Shown here: piece after piece, positions 34,056 to 43,307 of the stretch | Numbering within the stretch: the first letter of the stretch is position 1 | How the letters are laid out: each line of letters begins with the position of its first letter | From: an uncultured Hungatella sp. | GTDB lineage: Bacteria; Bacillota; Clostridia; Lachnospirales; Lachnospiraceae | DNA: 64,000 nucleotides | Direction of reading: 5' to 3' | Assembly: GCA_947066955.1 (NCBI GenBank) | Contig: CAMTAF010000001.1 | Coordinates: 55,575 to 119,574, forward strand | Translations under genes and position numbers: made by a program | The notes under the pieces: generated by a model | Seen by the model: only the letters and a program-made list of their open reading frames with translations | Databases searched by the model: none | What the model was told of the DNA's origin: nothing

Positions 34056-34893
34056 CCGCTCCGTTGACCACACCGTTAAGAATCTGCTTCTGGCAGAACA
34101 GATAGAAAATCAGAATCGGCAGAAGGGCCAGAAGGTAGGAGGCAAACGCCAGGTTATAGTTGGTTCCGAACTGGGTCTGGAAGGTCATCTGAGCCAGGGG
34201 AAGGGTGTTCATCCCGCTCCCCGACATGATGACAAGGGGCGTCATAACGTCATTCCAGGTGCCCAGGGCCGTCAGGACGGCCACAGTGGCGTGCATGGGC
34301 TTCATGATGGGGAAGATGATGCTCCAGTAGGTCTTCCATGTGCTGGCGCCATCCACCCTTGCCGCCTCTTCTAAGGACAGGGGGATGTTCACCAGGTACC
34401 CGGAATAGAGCATCATGTTCATGGGCATGTAGAAAACCACATAGCAGCAGATGACTCCCACAATGTTGGCAATGCCCATCTGGGCGGTCTGTTTTACCAG
34501 GGGCATCATCAAAATGGCAAAGGGCACAAACATTCCGCTGACAATGTAAAGGTACACAAAGCTGTAGAATTTGCTGCTTCCCCTGTTCCGGCCCAGGACA
34601 TAGCCGATCACAGAGTGGAGGGCAATGGAGATGACCAGGTTCACGGCTGTGATCAGAAAGCTGTTGAACAGGGAGCGCCAGAAGTCGGTCACTCTCATGG
34701 CTTCTCTGAAATTGTCAAGGCTGAAGGTCTTTGGCAGGGAGAGGATCCCCGCGATGCTGTTTGTCATCTCCGACGGCTGCTTTAACGCGATCATGAGCGC
34801 CATGTACAGGGGAAATATCACTGTTACCAGGCCCAGGATCAAAAGAATCGTGACAGGCCAGCTGACCCGCTCTGTTTTATTTTGTCTTTTCAT
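34048..34893 (-). CDS. Sugar ABC transporter permease, MalG/LacG type
   Basis: A 281-residue inner-membrane permease with six predicted helices. The EAA loop that contacts the ATPase reads LEEAARVDGASTWKTYWSII. It belongs to the CUT1 family for oligosaccharides. Its start overlaps the stop of the other permease by one base (TAATG). No ATPase gene is present, which is normal for CUT1 systems that share one MsmK-type ATPase. The neighbours suggest alpha-glucosides as cargo. Confidence 0.93.
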   Translation of the reverse strand: MKRQNKTERVSWPVTILLILGLVTVIFPLYMALMIALKQPSEMTNSIAGILSLPKTFSLDNFREAMRVTDFWRSLFNSFLITAVNLVISIALHSVIGYVLGRNRGSSKFYSFVYLYIVSGMFVPFAILMMPLVKQTAQMGIANIVGVICCYVVFYMPMNMMLYSGYLVNIPLSLEEAARVDGASTWKTYWSIIFPIMKPMHATVAVLTALGTWNDVMTPLVIMSGSGMNTLPLAQMTFQTQFGTNYNLAFASYLLALLPILIFYLFCQKQILNGVVNGAVK

Positions 34894-35744
34894 TACAGCT
34901 GCTCCTCCTTACTGCTGCCAAATTTCGTCTGCGCCACAGACAGGGCTACGATGAGGACAAAGAACACCACCGCGTTGGCGCTCTGGAAACCGAACTGGCC
35001 TCCGGCCATGCCGTTGTTGTAGATCAAGTAGGATATGGACTCTGTGCTCTGGGCCGGCCCGCCTTTGGTCAGCGCCATGATCTGGTCAAACACCATAAGG
35101 AAGTTTTTCATGCACAGAACCATGTTGATGGTGAAAAACGGCATGATCAGGGGGAATGTCAGGTTCTTAAATTTAAACCACCCCGTGGCCCCGTCGATGG
35201 CCCCGGCCTCATAGACTTCCTCGGGAACCGTCTGGATGCCGGAGATGTAGATGATGGTGTTCATAGCCACGGACTGCCAGGCGCACACCGCCACGATGGC
35301 CACCCAGGCCCAGCTGGTGCTGGCAAGCATGCTTGTGGTCTTTGTCACGGCCGGAAGGATGTAGGTGAAAAAGTAGTTGAAAATATAGCCCACCACCAGG
35401 GCGCCCAGGATATTGGGGATAAAGTACAGCCCCCTGAGAGCGCTTTTAAACTTGATCTTGCTGCTTAGGCCCAGGGCCAGAAGCAGGCTTAGGACATTGA
35501 CCACAATGGTGGAAGTCACTGCCAGCTTGACGGTGAACAGATAAGATTTTCCCACCCTCACATCCTGGAACAGATCCACGTAATTGCGTAGGCCCACCCA
35601 GTCGTAGGAGCCGTAGCCTTTAAAGTTTGTAAAGCTGTATATGACGCCCTTGATCAGAGGCAGCGTGTTAAAGCAAAAGAACAGCGCCAGTATGGGCAGC
35701 GTCATGAAAAAATAAGTTCTCTCTCTGTCATTGATCTTCTTCAT
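34893..35744 (-). CDS. Sugar ABC transporter permease, MalF/LacF type
   Basis: A 283-residue permease with six predicted helices and the EAA loop EEVYEAGAIDGATGWFKFKN. It pairs with the permease encoded directly downstream to form the membrane channel of a CUT1 transporter. The binding-protein gene ends 13 bases upstream, so the three genes are one operon. Confidence 0.93.
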   Translation of the reverse strand: MKKINDRERTYFFMTLPILALFFCFNTLPLIKGVIYSFTNFKGYGSYDWVGLRNYVDLFQDVRVGKSYLFTVKLAVTSTIVVNVLSLLLALGLSSKIKFKSALRGLYFIPNILGALVVGYIFNYFFTYILPAVTKTTSMLASTSWAWVAIVAVCAWQSVAMNTIIYISGIQTVPEEVYEAGAIDGATGWFKFKNLTFPLIMPFFTINMVLCMKNFLMVFDQIMALTKGGPAQSTESISYLIYNNGMAGGQFGFQSANAVVFFVLIVALSVAQTKFGSSKEEQL

Positions 35745-35757
35745 ATTTTATTCCCCC

Positions 35758-37041
35758 CTATTGTCCCTGCTGCCGCTCATAGTCTTTTACCTTCTGGATG
35801 ATATCCCGGTTGTACCGAAGCCAGTCCTTATCAAACTTGGCCAGGAAGGCATCTACGTCCTGGTTGATGAGGAACGTCTGGATCTGGGCGTCCACAGACA
35901 TCTCGGAAGGGTAATAGTGGTCCTGATAGTCAACCATCTTCCCCGCGGAGATGTAGTCTTTCATGCCGTCCAGCATGGAGGCCAGCTGAAACTCCTCGTT
36001 TTTGCAGGAGATGGCGTTCTGATTGTCCAGGTACATCTGCACGTTCTCGTGTTCCAGCAAAAAGTCCAGCACCTCATAGGCAGCCTCCTTGTTCTCGCAG
36101 GCTTCCATGACAGAGAACAAAAGATCCACGCCGGAGTTTAACACATTGCCGTCAGCGCTGTCGCTTCCCGGCATGACGAAGGAGTCGATGTCCATGTCAG
36201 GATTCACGGATTTGATCTGGGGCACAGCGTAGCTTCCGATGGTGAACATGGCGGATTCCCCGTTGGCGAAAGCGGTGCAGGCATCGTTGTAGCCGTAGGC
36301 AAAGGGGCCCTCCTGACCGTAGCCCACCAGTTCTCTGATCTTCTCGGCAACCTCCCTGTACTCCTGGGTAAAGGTGGTCTCCCCCCGGTTCACCTGGCGG
36401 CACACGTCAGCCGGCGCTAAGTCCACGGCCAGGGCGTTCCAGGGAGCCAGGCAGGTCCAGGTGTCCTTAAATCCAAAATATAAGGGCTGTATGCCTGCTG
36501 CCCTGATCTCCTCACAGAGAGCGGTAAACTCGCCCCATGTCTCCGGGATCTCCCAGCCGTGTTCCTGGAACATGGTCCGGTTATAGAGTACCCCGGCAGC
36601 GTTGGCCGCGTAGGGAACTCCAAAGGAGCCCTGGGTGGGGACAAATTCCAGGCCATCCAGGATCTCTAAGTAAGCCGGCTTGATGGAGGAAAGTCCAGAA
36701 TATCCTGACAAGTCTGCCAGAATATCGGAGTCAACGAAATAGGAATAATTAATGTCGCCGCCGATTCCGATGATGTCCGGATAATCCTCCCGGATAAACC
36801 GTGTCTTTAAGATTGTGGTCGCATCGTTGGGAGAGTCGATGGTCAGGTGAATGTTGTCGTGGGTCCTGTTAAACTCCTCTTCCAGGCGTTCAAACACTTC
36901 GATTGCCTCTGGCTTAAACTGAATCATCTCGATCTGGATTTTTCCGTCATTTTGGGCTCCCCCTCCGCACCCTGTCAGGACAAGACCTGCTGCCACGGAG
37001 CCGGTGAGGAAAAGTCCCAGCGGGCTTTTTTTGTTTTTCAT
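35758..37041 (-). CDS. Sugar ABC transporter solute-binding lipoprotein
   Basis: A 427-residue extracellular binding protein of family SBP_bac_1. The signal peptide ends in VLTGCGG, so the mature protein is lipidated. The chain then has the usual two-lobe layout: RLEEEFNRTHDNIHLTID, YNRTMFQEHGWEIPETWGEF and a tryptophan-rich middle. It captures an oligosaccharide, probably an alpha-glucoside, and hands it to the permeases downstream. I start at 37041 with AAAGGAA before it; a Met eight codons upstream is less fitting. Confidence 0.93.
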   Translation of the reverse strand: MKNKKSPLGLFLTGSVAAGLVLTGCGGGAQNDGKIQIEMIQFKPEAIEVFERLEEEFNRTHDNIHLTIDSPNDATTILKTRFIREDYPDIIGIGGDINYSYFVDSDILADLSGYSGLSSIKPAYLEILDGLEFVPTQGSFGVPYAANAAGVLYNRTMFQEHGWEIPETWGEFTALCEEIRAAGIQPLYFGFKDTWTCLAPWNALAVDLAPADVCRQVNRGETTFTQEYREVAEKIRELVGYGQEGPFAYGYNDACTAFANGESAMFTIGSYAVPQIKSVNPDMDIDSFVMPGSDSADGNVLNSGVDLLFSVMEACENKEAAYEVLDFLLEHENVQMYLDNQNAISCKNEEFQLASMLDGMKDYISAGKMVDYQDHYYPSEMSVDAQIQTFLINQDVDAFLAKFDKDWLRYNRDIIQKVKDYERQQGQ

Positions 37042-37182
37042 TTCCTTTGAACTCCCTTCCTTCATACTGTTTTTGGTGATATTGACAGTATATCATAGGA
37101 AAAAGACGGAATAAATATCATGATTTTTATGACTTTATACCATTTTGCTAGATTTTCAGAAACGATTTGCCTGTTTTTACCG

Positions 37183-38085
37183 TCATGCCTCCTGGATCTT
37201 TCGGCGAAATTCTTTGGGCGTGCATCCCTTCGATTCTTTGAATTTCCGTATAAAGTAACTGACGTTCTCAAATCCGCAGTCTAAGGATACCTGGAGGATG
37301 GGGATGGTGGTGTTGGCCAGAAGGGCGCAGGCCCTCTCCAGGCGGCAGTTGATCAGGTACTGGATAGGGGACAGGCCGGCGATCTCCTTGAAGAACCGGC
37401 ACAGATAGTTGGGGCTGCAGGGGATCACCTCCGAGAGCTGCCCCAAGGTCACCGGCTCGTCAAAATGTTCCTCGATATAGCCTGCAATGGTTTTGTAGTG
37501 GGCGATTTTCCTCAGATCAGAGGATGAAGCCGTCTTCCCCGGGGGAACCAAAAGACCCTGGCCGGCCATAAAGGCGAACAGCTCCAAAATCCCCAGCTTG
37601 CAGGTCATATACCACCCCTCCTCCTTCTCCAGGCCTGCCTTGAGAATCCTGTCAAACAGCTCCAGGACTCGGGGATAAGCGGCGTGGCCGGGAAGGAGGC
37701 GGAAGGGAAATTCCAGTTCATGGTTTAAAAAAGGGCGACTCCACTTCTCCTGCCACTCGTCAAGGTAGGCAAAGTCCAGAAGGTCCGGGCTGAACAGCAC
37801 CACGTCGTGCACCGTGTCCGGCCCATTCCCCGTGAGCTGGTGGAGCTCCTCGCTGTTGATGACCACCAGGTCCCCCTCTGCCAGCTGCCAGGTTTCTAAG
37901 TTCCGCTCACACAGGTAGACCCCCTTCCGGACCAGAATCAGCTCCACGTCGGGATGCCAGTGGCGCTCCACGAAAAAATGGTCCGGATAACCTGTGCCCG
38001 GCCCTGTGGTAAAATGGATGGACATCAGAGGATTTTTTCTTGTGCCGTGGACAGCGGCTTCTTTCAGGGTGATATCGGGGTACAT
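37183..38085 (-). CDS. AraC-family regulator of the sugar locus
   Basis: A 300-residue regulator. A cupin sensor domain (HHWHPDVELILVRKG-like region at residues 40-60, then LAEGDLVVINSEELHQL) precedes two helix-turn-helix motifs near the end (LGQLSEVIPCSPNYLCRFFK and SLDCGFENVSYFIRKFKE). It probably senses a sugar and controls the transporter operon downstream and perhaps the divergent glucosidase operon. GAGAGGAGTT precedes the ATG. The promoter is at 38155-38183. Confidence 0.92.
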   Translation of the reverse strand: MYPDITLKEAAVHGTRKNPLMSIHFTTGPGTGYPDHFFVERHWHPDVELILVRKGVYLCERNLETWQLAEGDLVVINSEELHQLTGNGPDTVHDVVLFSPDLLDFAYLDEWQEKWSRPFLNHELEFPFRLLPGHAAYPRVLELFDRILKAGLEKEEGWYMTCKLGILELFAFMAGQGLLVPPGKTASSSDLRKIAHYKTIAGYIEEHFDEPVTLGQLSEVIPCSPNYLCRFFKEIAGLSPIQYLINCRLERACALLANTTIPILQVSLDCGFENVSYFIRKFKESKGCTPKEFRRKIQEA

Positions 38086-38154
38086 AGGCCAAACTCCTCT
38101 CTAAGCTTTCGGGCGCCCTGCCCATTTCGGGAAAATGTCAATATTGTGTTATCT

Positions 38155-38183
38155 ATTATAGAAAATAATGCAAGATTTCGCAA
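38155..38183 (-). promoter_or_regulatory. Promoter of the minus-strand AraC gene
   Basis: On the minus strand TTGCGA (38178-38183) and TATAAT (38155-38160) are 17 bases apart, about 70 bases upstream of the AraC start. The divergent AraC gene begins 64 bases away on the other side. Confidence 0.6.
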
Positions 38184-38246
38184 CAGAAAGAGGATATTAT
38201 GTAATTACAAAACATCGCGCGCGCAAAAATTTGGAGAGTGATTTCG

Positions 38247-39074
38247 ATGAGTGTCGAGACATTTGTGGATCTGAACCTGTACCGTCTTGGACAGGAGAAA
38301 TGTGAGACGGGACATGTGGACATCCTGGCGCGGGAGGAGCACTTTTTATTTTGCTATATCCTGTCCGGCAGAGGAGTTTTGTCCGCCTTAAGCCCTGACG
38401 GCAGGCAGGGTGGCTGGAACCTTGCAGGCGGCCAGGGGTTCATGGTATTCCCGGGCCAGGAGCGCCGGTTTCAGGTCAAGGCGGGCCTGTGCGAGTACGC
38501 GTGGCTGGAGTTTGGAGGGCTCAGGGCCGGGGGAGCCGTAAAGGCGGCGGGCCTGTGCCCGGAAGATCCCGTATACCGCTGTCAGGTTCCCGGCGGGGAG
38601 GAGCGGGTGAAGGAGGAGATGATCTATCTGATCCGCCACAGGGACATGGCGCCCCACCACCTCATGGGCCATCTGTACCTGTTTCTGGATGCCCTGTGCC
38701 CGTCAGAGGCTGCTTCCGGCCAGGAAGTCCGGGAGGGAAGCAGGCAGGAGAGCTATGTGCGCAAGGCCCTGGGATTTATTGAGGAAAATTTTCAAAATGA
38801 CATTTCCGTGGAGGATATCGCGGACACCTGCGGTTTAAACAGAAGCTATTTCGGAAAAATCTTCAAGGAGACCATGGGGAAAACCACCCAGGAGTTTTTG
38901 CTGCGCTACCGGATGGCCAGAGCCGCGGAGCTGCTGAGACAGCCCCAGTACTCTGTGGGGGATATCGGCACTGCCGTGGGCTACCAGAATCCTCTGCATT
39001 TTTCCAGGGCATTTAAAAATACATACGGGATTTCTCCCAGAAAGTGGAGAAATCAGCAAAGGAGGTCATCATGA
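38247..39074 (+). CDS. AraC-family regulator heading the glucosidase operon
   Basis: A 275-residue regulator with a cupin sensor (LFCYILSGRGVLSAL, GQGFMVFPGQERRFQ-like) and two helix-turn-helix motifs (VEDIADTCGLNRSYFGKIFK, GTAVGYQNPLHFSRAFKNTY). The ATG at 38247 is preferred over an upstream GTG because GGAG then lies ten bases away. Its stop overlaps the GH31 start as ATGA, so regulator and enzyme are translationally coupled. It likely activates the operon when the sugar is present. Confidence 0.92.
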   Translation: MSVETFVDLNLYRLGQEKCETGHVDILAREEHFLFCYILSGRGVLSALSPDGRQGGWNLAGGQGFMVFPGQERRFQVKAGLCEYAWLEFGGLRAGGAVKAAGLCPEDPVYRCQVPGGEERVKEEMIYLIRHRDMAPHHLMGHLYLFLDALCPSEAASGQEVREGSRQESYVRKALGFIEENFQNDISVEDIADTCGLNRSYFGKIFKETMGKTTQEFLLRYRMARAAELLRQPQYSVGDIGTAVGYQNPLHFSRAFKNTYGISPRKWRNQQRRSS

Positions 39075-41482
39075 AGGAGCTTTACAAAATCCACACACAG
39101 CCGCTCCCGCCCCCAGCCAGCGTCATCGAGGGGGAGGGATACCGGATCACCGTTCTCACGGAAGGTCTGCTCCGTCTGGAGTACAGCCCGGGCCGGAGCT
39201 TTGAGGACCGCCCCACCCAGATGGTTCAGAACCGGGATTTCCCGGAGGTCTCGTTCCGGGTGGTCAGGGGGGAGGGTTCCATCGAGGTTCACACCTCACG
39301 CCTTCACTTAACCTACAATGAGAAGGAATTTTCCTCTCACGGCCTGAGCATCCAGGTAAAAGGCAATCTAAGCAATTACCACAGCATCTGGCATTACGGC
39401 GACGAGATCAAGGACTTAGGGGGCACCGCCAGAACCTTGGACGAGGCGGACGGAGCCGTGGACCTGGACCACGGGGTTGTGTCACGGTACGGCTTCTCCC
39501 TGCTGGACGACTCCAAATCCCTGGCGATTCTCCCGGACGGGTGGGTGGAACCCCGGCAAAAGGGGGGACAGGACTTATATTTCTTCGGCTACGGCCACGA
39601 CTACCGGGAGGCCCTGGCCGCGTTTTACCACCTGTGCGGCAAAACTCCCATGCTGCCCAGATTCGCCCTGGGAAACTGGTGGAGCCGGTATTATCCCTAC
39701 ACGGAGGAAACCTACGGACATCTCATGGACCGGTTTGAGGCGGAAAACCTGCCTTTTACGGTGGCGGTTCTGGACATGGACTGGCATCTGGTAGATATTG
39801 ATGAGAAATACGGCAGCGGCTGGACAGGGTACACCTGGAACCGGGATTATTTTCCCGACCCTGCCGGTTTTCTCCAGAGCCTCCACAAAAGAGGCATGCA
39901 CGTTACCTTGAATGTCCATCCCGCGTCAGGAGTGAGGGCCCACGAGGAGATGTACGGGGAAATGGCCCATGCCATGGGGATCGACGCGTCCGGCGAAGAT
40001 CCCATCAACTGCGATGTGGCGGACCCCAAGTACATAGAAAACTATTTTTCCTGCCTTCACTACCCAAGGGAGAAGGAGGGAGTAGATTTCTGGTGGGTGG
40101 ACTGGCAGCAGGGCACGGACAGCAAGGTGGAAGGCTTAGACCCTCTGTGGGTCTTAAATCACTATCACTACCTGGACAACGGCAAGGGCGGCAACAGACC
40201 CATGACCTTCTCCCGGTACGCGGGGCCGGGGAGCCACCGGTATCCTGTGGGATTTTCCGGGGACACGGTCATCTCCTGGAAATCCCTTGATTTTCAGCCC
40301 TATTTTACTGCCGCTGCCTCCAACATCGGCTATGGCTGGTGGAGCCACGATATCGGCGGCCACATGATGGGGTACAAGGACGACGAGCTGGCGGCAAGGT
40401 GGTATCAGTTTGGGACATTTTCCCCCATTAACCGGCTTCACAGCTCCTGCAGTCCCTTTAACGGGAAGGAGCCCTGGAGGTTTAAAAAGGAGTCAGAGGA
40501 TGCCATGGCCCAGACCCTCCGCCAGCGCCACCGGATGATCCCCTACTTATACTCCATGAACTACCGGAATTTCGCGGAGGACCTTCCCCTCATACAGCCC
40601 ATGTATTATGAGCACCCTGAGGAGCCCATGGCATATGAAGTAAAAAATCAGTATTATTTTGGAAGCGAACTCATAGCCGCGCCTGTCACGGTTCCCAGAA
40701 TCCCCGGACTCAACGTGGCGGGAACCACGGTTTGGCTCCCTAAGGGAACCTGGTACGACATCTCCACAGGCATGATCTATGAGGGAGACCGGAGCCTTAA
40801 GATGTACCGTGGGCTGGAGAGCATCCCGGTTCTGGCGAAGGCCGGGGCGATCCTCCCCTTTACAGAGGAAATCTCGGCCCCAAAGGCGTCGAAAAACCCG
40901 GATTCTCTCACCATCTATGTCTACGCCGGAGCGGACGGGGAATTTACCCTGTACGAGGATGACAACGAGAGCCAGGACTACCTGGAGGGAATCTGCGTCA
41001 AGACCCGGATGACCTACCGGGAAACCGAGGGGCAGGCCGTATTTGCCATAGAACCTGCCAGGGGCCGGCTGTCCCTGATTCCCCAGAGCCGGTCCATTAC
41101 CGTAAACCTCACCGGATTTCTTCCCCAGGCCGCAGAGAAGGCCAGAGTCCGGACAGGCCAGAAAACCCTGGAACGCCAGGATATCGTCATCTCTTATGAT
41201 CAGAAAAAGAAGTCTCTGGCCTTCTGCGTAAAGTCTGTAGAGGCCGGGAAGGGGCTGGAGATCGCTGTGCCTCTGGAATACCGGACAGGGGACAATCAGG
41301 TGGAAGAGCGGGTGTTTGAGTTTTTGGATCAGGCGGAGCTGCCCTTTGACACAAAGGACTGGGCGTACCGGCTGATTCAGAGCAGGAAGCCAACCCCCAT
41401 ATTGTTGGCAGAGCTTTTGGGAAGCGGCGCGGGGCGGGAACTGACAGAGGTCCTCACAGAGCTTTTGACCGCTTCCATATAA
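39071..41482 (+). CDS. GH31 alpha-glucosidase
   Basis: An 803-residue glycoside hydrolase of family 31. The N-terminal beta-sandwich precedes the catalytic barrel with the nucleophile Asp in DFWWVDWQQG and the acid/base Asp in VGFSGDTVISW. Further landmarks are FTVAVLDMDWHL and SHDIGGHMMG. There is no signal peptide, so it acts in the cytoplasm on imported alpha-glucosides, releasing glucose by a retaining mechanism. Some GH31 members act on alpha-xylosides, so specificity is inferred from the adjacent GH13 enzyme. AAAGGAGGTCATC precedes the ATG. Confidence 0.94.
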   Translation: MKELYKIHTQPLPPPASVIEGEGYRITVLTEGLLRLEYSPGRSFEDRPTQMVQNRDFPEVSFRVVRGEGSIEVHTSRLHLTYNEKEFSSHGLSIQVKGNLSNYHSIWHYGDEIKDLGGTARTLDEADGAVDLDHGVVSRYGFSLLDDSKSLAILPDGWVEPRQKGGQDLYFFGYGHDYREALAAFYHLCGKTPMLPRFALGNWWSRYYPYTEETYGHLMDRFEAENLPFTVAVLDMDWHLVDIDEKYGSGWTGYTWNRDYFPDPAGFLQSLHKRGMHVTLNVHPASGVRAHEEMYGEMAHAMGIDASGEDPINCDVADPKYIENYFSCLHYPREKEGVDFWWVDWQQGTDSKVEGLDPLWVLNHYHYLDNGKGGNRPMTFSRYAGPGSHRYPVGFSGDTVISWKSLDFQPYFTAAASNIGYGWWSHDIGGHMMGYKDDELAARWYQFGTFSPINRLHSSCSPFNGKEPWRFKKESEDAMAQTLRQRHRMIPYLYSMNYRNFAEDLPLIQPMYYEHPEEPMAYEVKNQYYFGSELIAAPVTVPRIPGLNVAGTTVWLPKGTWYDISTGMIYEGDRSLKMYRGLESIPVLAKAGAILPFTEEISAPKASKNPDSLTIYVYAGADGEFTLYEDDNESQDYLEGICVKTRMTYRETEGQAVFAIEPARGRLSLIPQSRSITVNLTGFLPQAAEKARVRTGQKTLERQDIVISYDQKKKSLAFCVKSVEAGKGLEIAVPLEYRTGDNQVEERVFEFLDQAELPFDTKDWAYRLIQSRKPTPILLAELLGSGAGRELTEVLTELLTASI

Positions 41483-41523
41483 AAAAATATAGAAAAGAAA
41501 ATAAGGAAAGGGGAAACACAGGT

Positions 41524-43191
41524 ATGAACACACCCTGGTGGAAAGAATCAGTTATTTACCAAATTTATCCCAGAAGCTTTATGGACAGCAACGGGGACGG
41601 GATCGGAGATCTTCAGGGCATCATAAGCCGCCTGGATTACCTTAAAAAGCTGGGCATTGACGTGATCTGGCTCTCCCCCATCTACCAGTCCCCCAATGAC
41701 GACAATGGCTACGACATCAGCGATTACCAGGCAATCATGACAGAATTCGGAACCATGGAGGATTTCGACCAGCTGCTGTCCCAGGCTCACATGAGAGGGC
41801 TCAAGATCGTCATGGACCTGGTGGTGAACCACACTTCCGATGAACACAGATGGTTTGTGGAGAGCCGGAAAGGGGGAGAGGGCCCTTACAGGGACTACTA
41901 CATATGGCGGGATGGAAAAGAAGACGGAAAAGCCCCCAACAACTGGGGGAGCTGCTTTGGCGGTCCCGCCTGGCAGTTTGACCAGGAGCGGAACCAGTAT
42001 TACCTCCATCTGTTCTCCAAAAAGCAGCCAGACTTAAACTGGGACAATCCCGCTGTGAGAAAAGATGTTTTCGACATGATGACTTGGTGGTGCGACAAGG
42101 GCATTGACGGCTTTCGCATGGATGTGATCAGCCTGATCTCCAAGACAGCGGAAATGCCTGACGGCGAGATCCGGGGCCTGTACGGGGATTATTCCCCCTA
42201 CTGCGTCCACGGCCCCAGGGTCCACGAGTACCTGCGGGAGATGAACCAGAAGGTGCTGTCCCGGTACGACTTAATGACCGTGGGGGAGACCGCCGGTGTG
42301 ACCCCAAAGGAGGCCTGCCTCTATGCCGGAAATGACACCGGGGAGCTGAACATGGTGTTCCAGTTCGACCATGTGGGAAACTGCGGTCCTTATGGAAAAT
42401 GGACAGACAAGCGCAGACCCTTAACCCAGCTTAAGGAAATTCTCTCCACATGGCAGACCTCGCTGGAGGGCAAAGCCTGGAACAGCCTGTACTGGGATAA
42501 TCACGACCAGCCAAGGGCCGTTTCCTGGTTCGGAGACGACAGACCCCTCTACCGGGTCCTGTCAGCGAAAATGCTTGCCACCTGCCTCCACATGATGCAG
42601 GGAACCCCCTACATCTATCAGGGGGAGGAGCTGGGCATGACCAACTATCCCTTTAAAGGGCCGGAGGATTTCCACGATATCGAGAGCATCCACGCCTACG
42701 AAGAGTGGTGTAAGAGCGGCCTGGTGTCCCACCAGGAGTTCTGGCCCTGCATCACGGCTGTGAGCCGGGACAATGCCAGAACCCCCATGCAGTGGGATGA
42801 CACCAGCCAGGCCGGATTCACCACCGGCACCCCCTGGATGCCAGTAAACCCCAATTACAAGGAGATCAACGCCCAGGCCCAGCTGGCAGATCCGGACTCT
42901 GTGTTTTATTACTACCAAAAGCTTATCGGCCTGCGCAAGAAGTACCCGGTGATCGTCCACGGAAGGTATTGCCTCCTGATGCCTGACAGTCAGGAACTGT
43001 TTGTCTATGAGCGCATCCTTGGGGACGAAAAACTTCTGGTACTTTGCAGCTTTGCGGACCACGAAACCAGCTTCCCGGTTCCGGAGGAGTTCGCCGCCGG
43101 CTCCTGCCTCATCAGCAACTATGAAGGAGGGCCGAAAAACGGGGCCCTGAGACCCTATGAAGCCGCCGTAATCCGGAAAGCCTCTGTCTAA
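41524..43191 (+). CDS. GH13 oligo-1,6-glucosidase or alpha-glucosidase
   Basis: A 555-residue GH13 enzyme of the oligo-1,6-glucosidase group. Region I is MDLVVNHTSDEHRWF, region II GFRMDVISLI with the nucleophile Asp, region III TVGETAGVTP with the acid/base Glu and region IV YWDNHDQPR. No signal peptide is present. It should cleave isomaltose-type alpha-1,6 bonds, possibly also trehalose-6-phosphate-like or sucrose substrates in related enzymes. It lies 41 bases after the GH31 gene in the same operon. Confidence 0.94.
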   Translation: MNTPWWKESVIYQIYPRSFMDSNGDGIGDLQGIISRLDYLKKLGIDVIWLSPIYQSPNDDNGYDISDYQAIMTEFGTMEDFDQLLSQAHMRGLKIVMDLVVNHTSDEHRWFVESRKGGEGPYRDYYIWRDGKEDGKAPNNWGSCFGGPAWQFDQERNQYYLHLFSKKQPDLNWDNPAVRKDVFDMMTWWCDKGIDGFRMDVISLISKTAEMPDGEIRGLYGDYSPYCVHGPRVHEYLREMNQKVLSRYDLMTVGETAGVTPKEACLYAGNDTGELNMVFQFDHVGNCGPYGKWTDKRRPLTQLKEILSTWQTSLEGKAWNSLYWDNHDQPRAVSWFGDDRPLYRVLSAKMLATCLHMMQGTPYIYQGEELGMTNYPFKGPEDFHDIESIHAYEEWCKSGLVSHQEFWPCITAVSRDNARTPMQWDDTSQAGFTTGTPWMPVNPNYKEINAQAQLADPDSVFYYYQKLIGLRKKYPVIVHGRYCLLMPDSQELFVYERILGDEKLLVLCSFADHETSFPVPEEFAAGSCLISNYEGGPKNGALRPYEAAVIRKASV

Positions 43192-43307
43192 ACCTTCCTG
43201 TGCCTGGAAATGGACGCGCCCCTGCCCATGAAAGTCCGGCGGGCGCACTTGGTCTTTTTATAAAAACAAGGACAGAACCAGGTTGAATGCCGTGGCCGAC
43301 AGCACGC

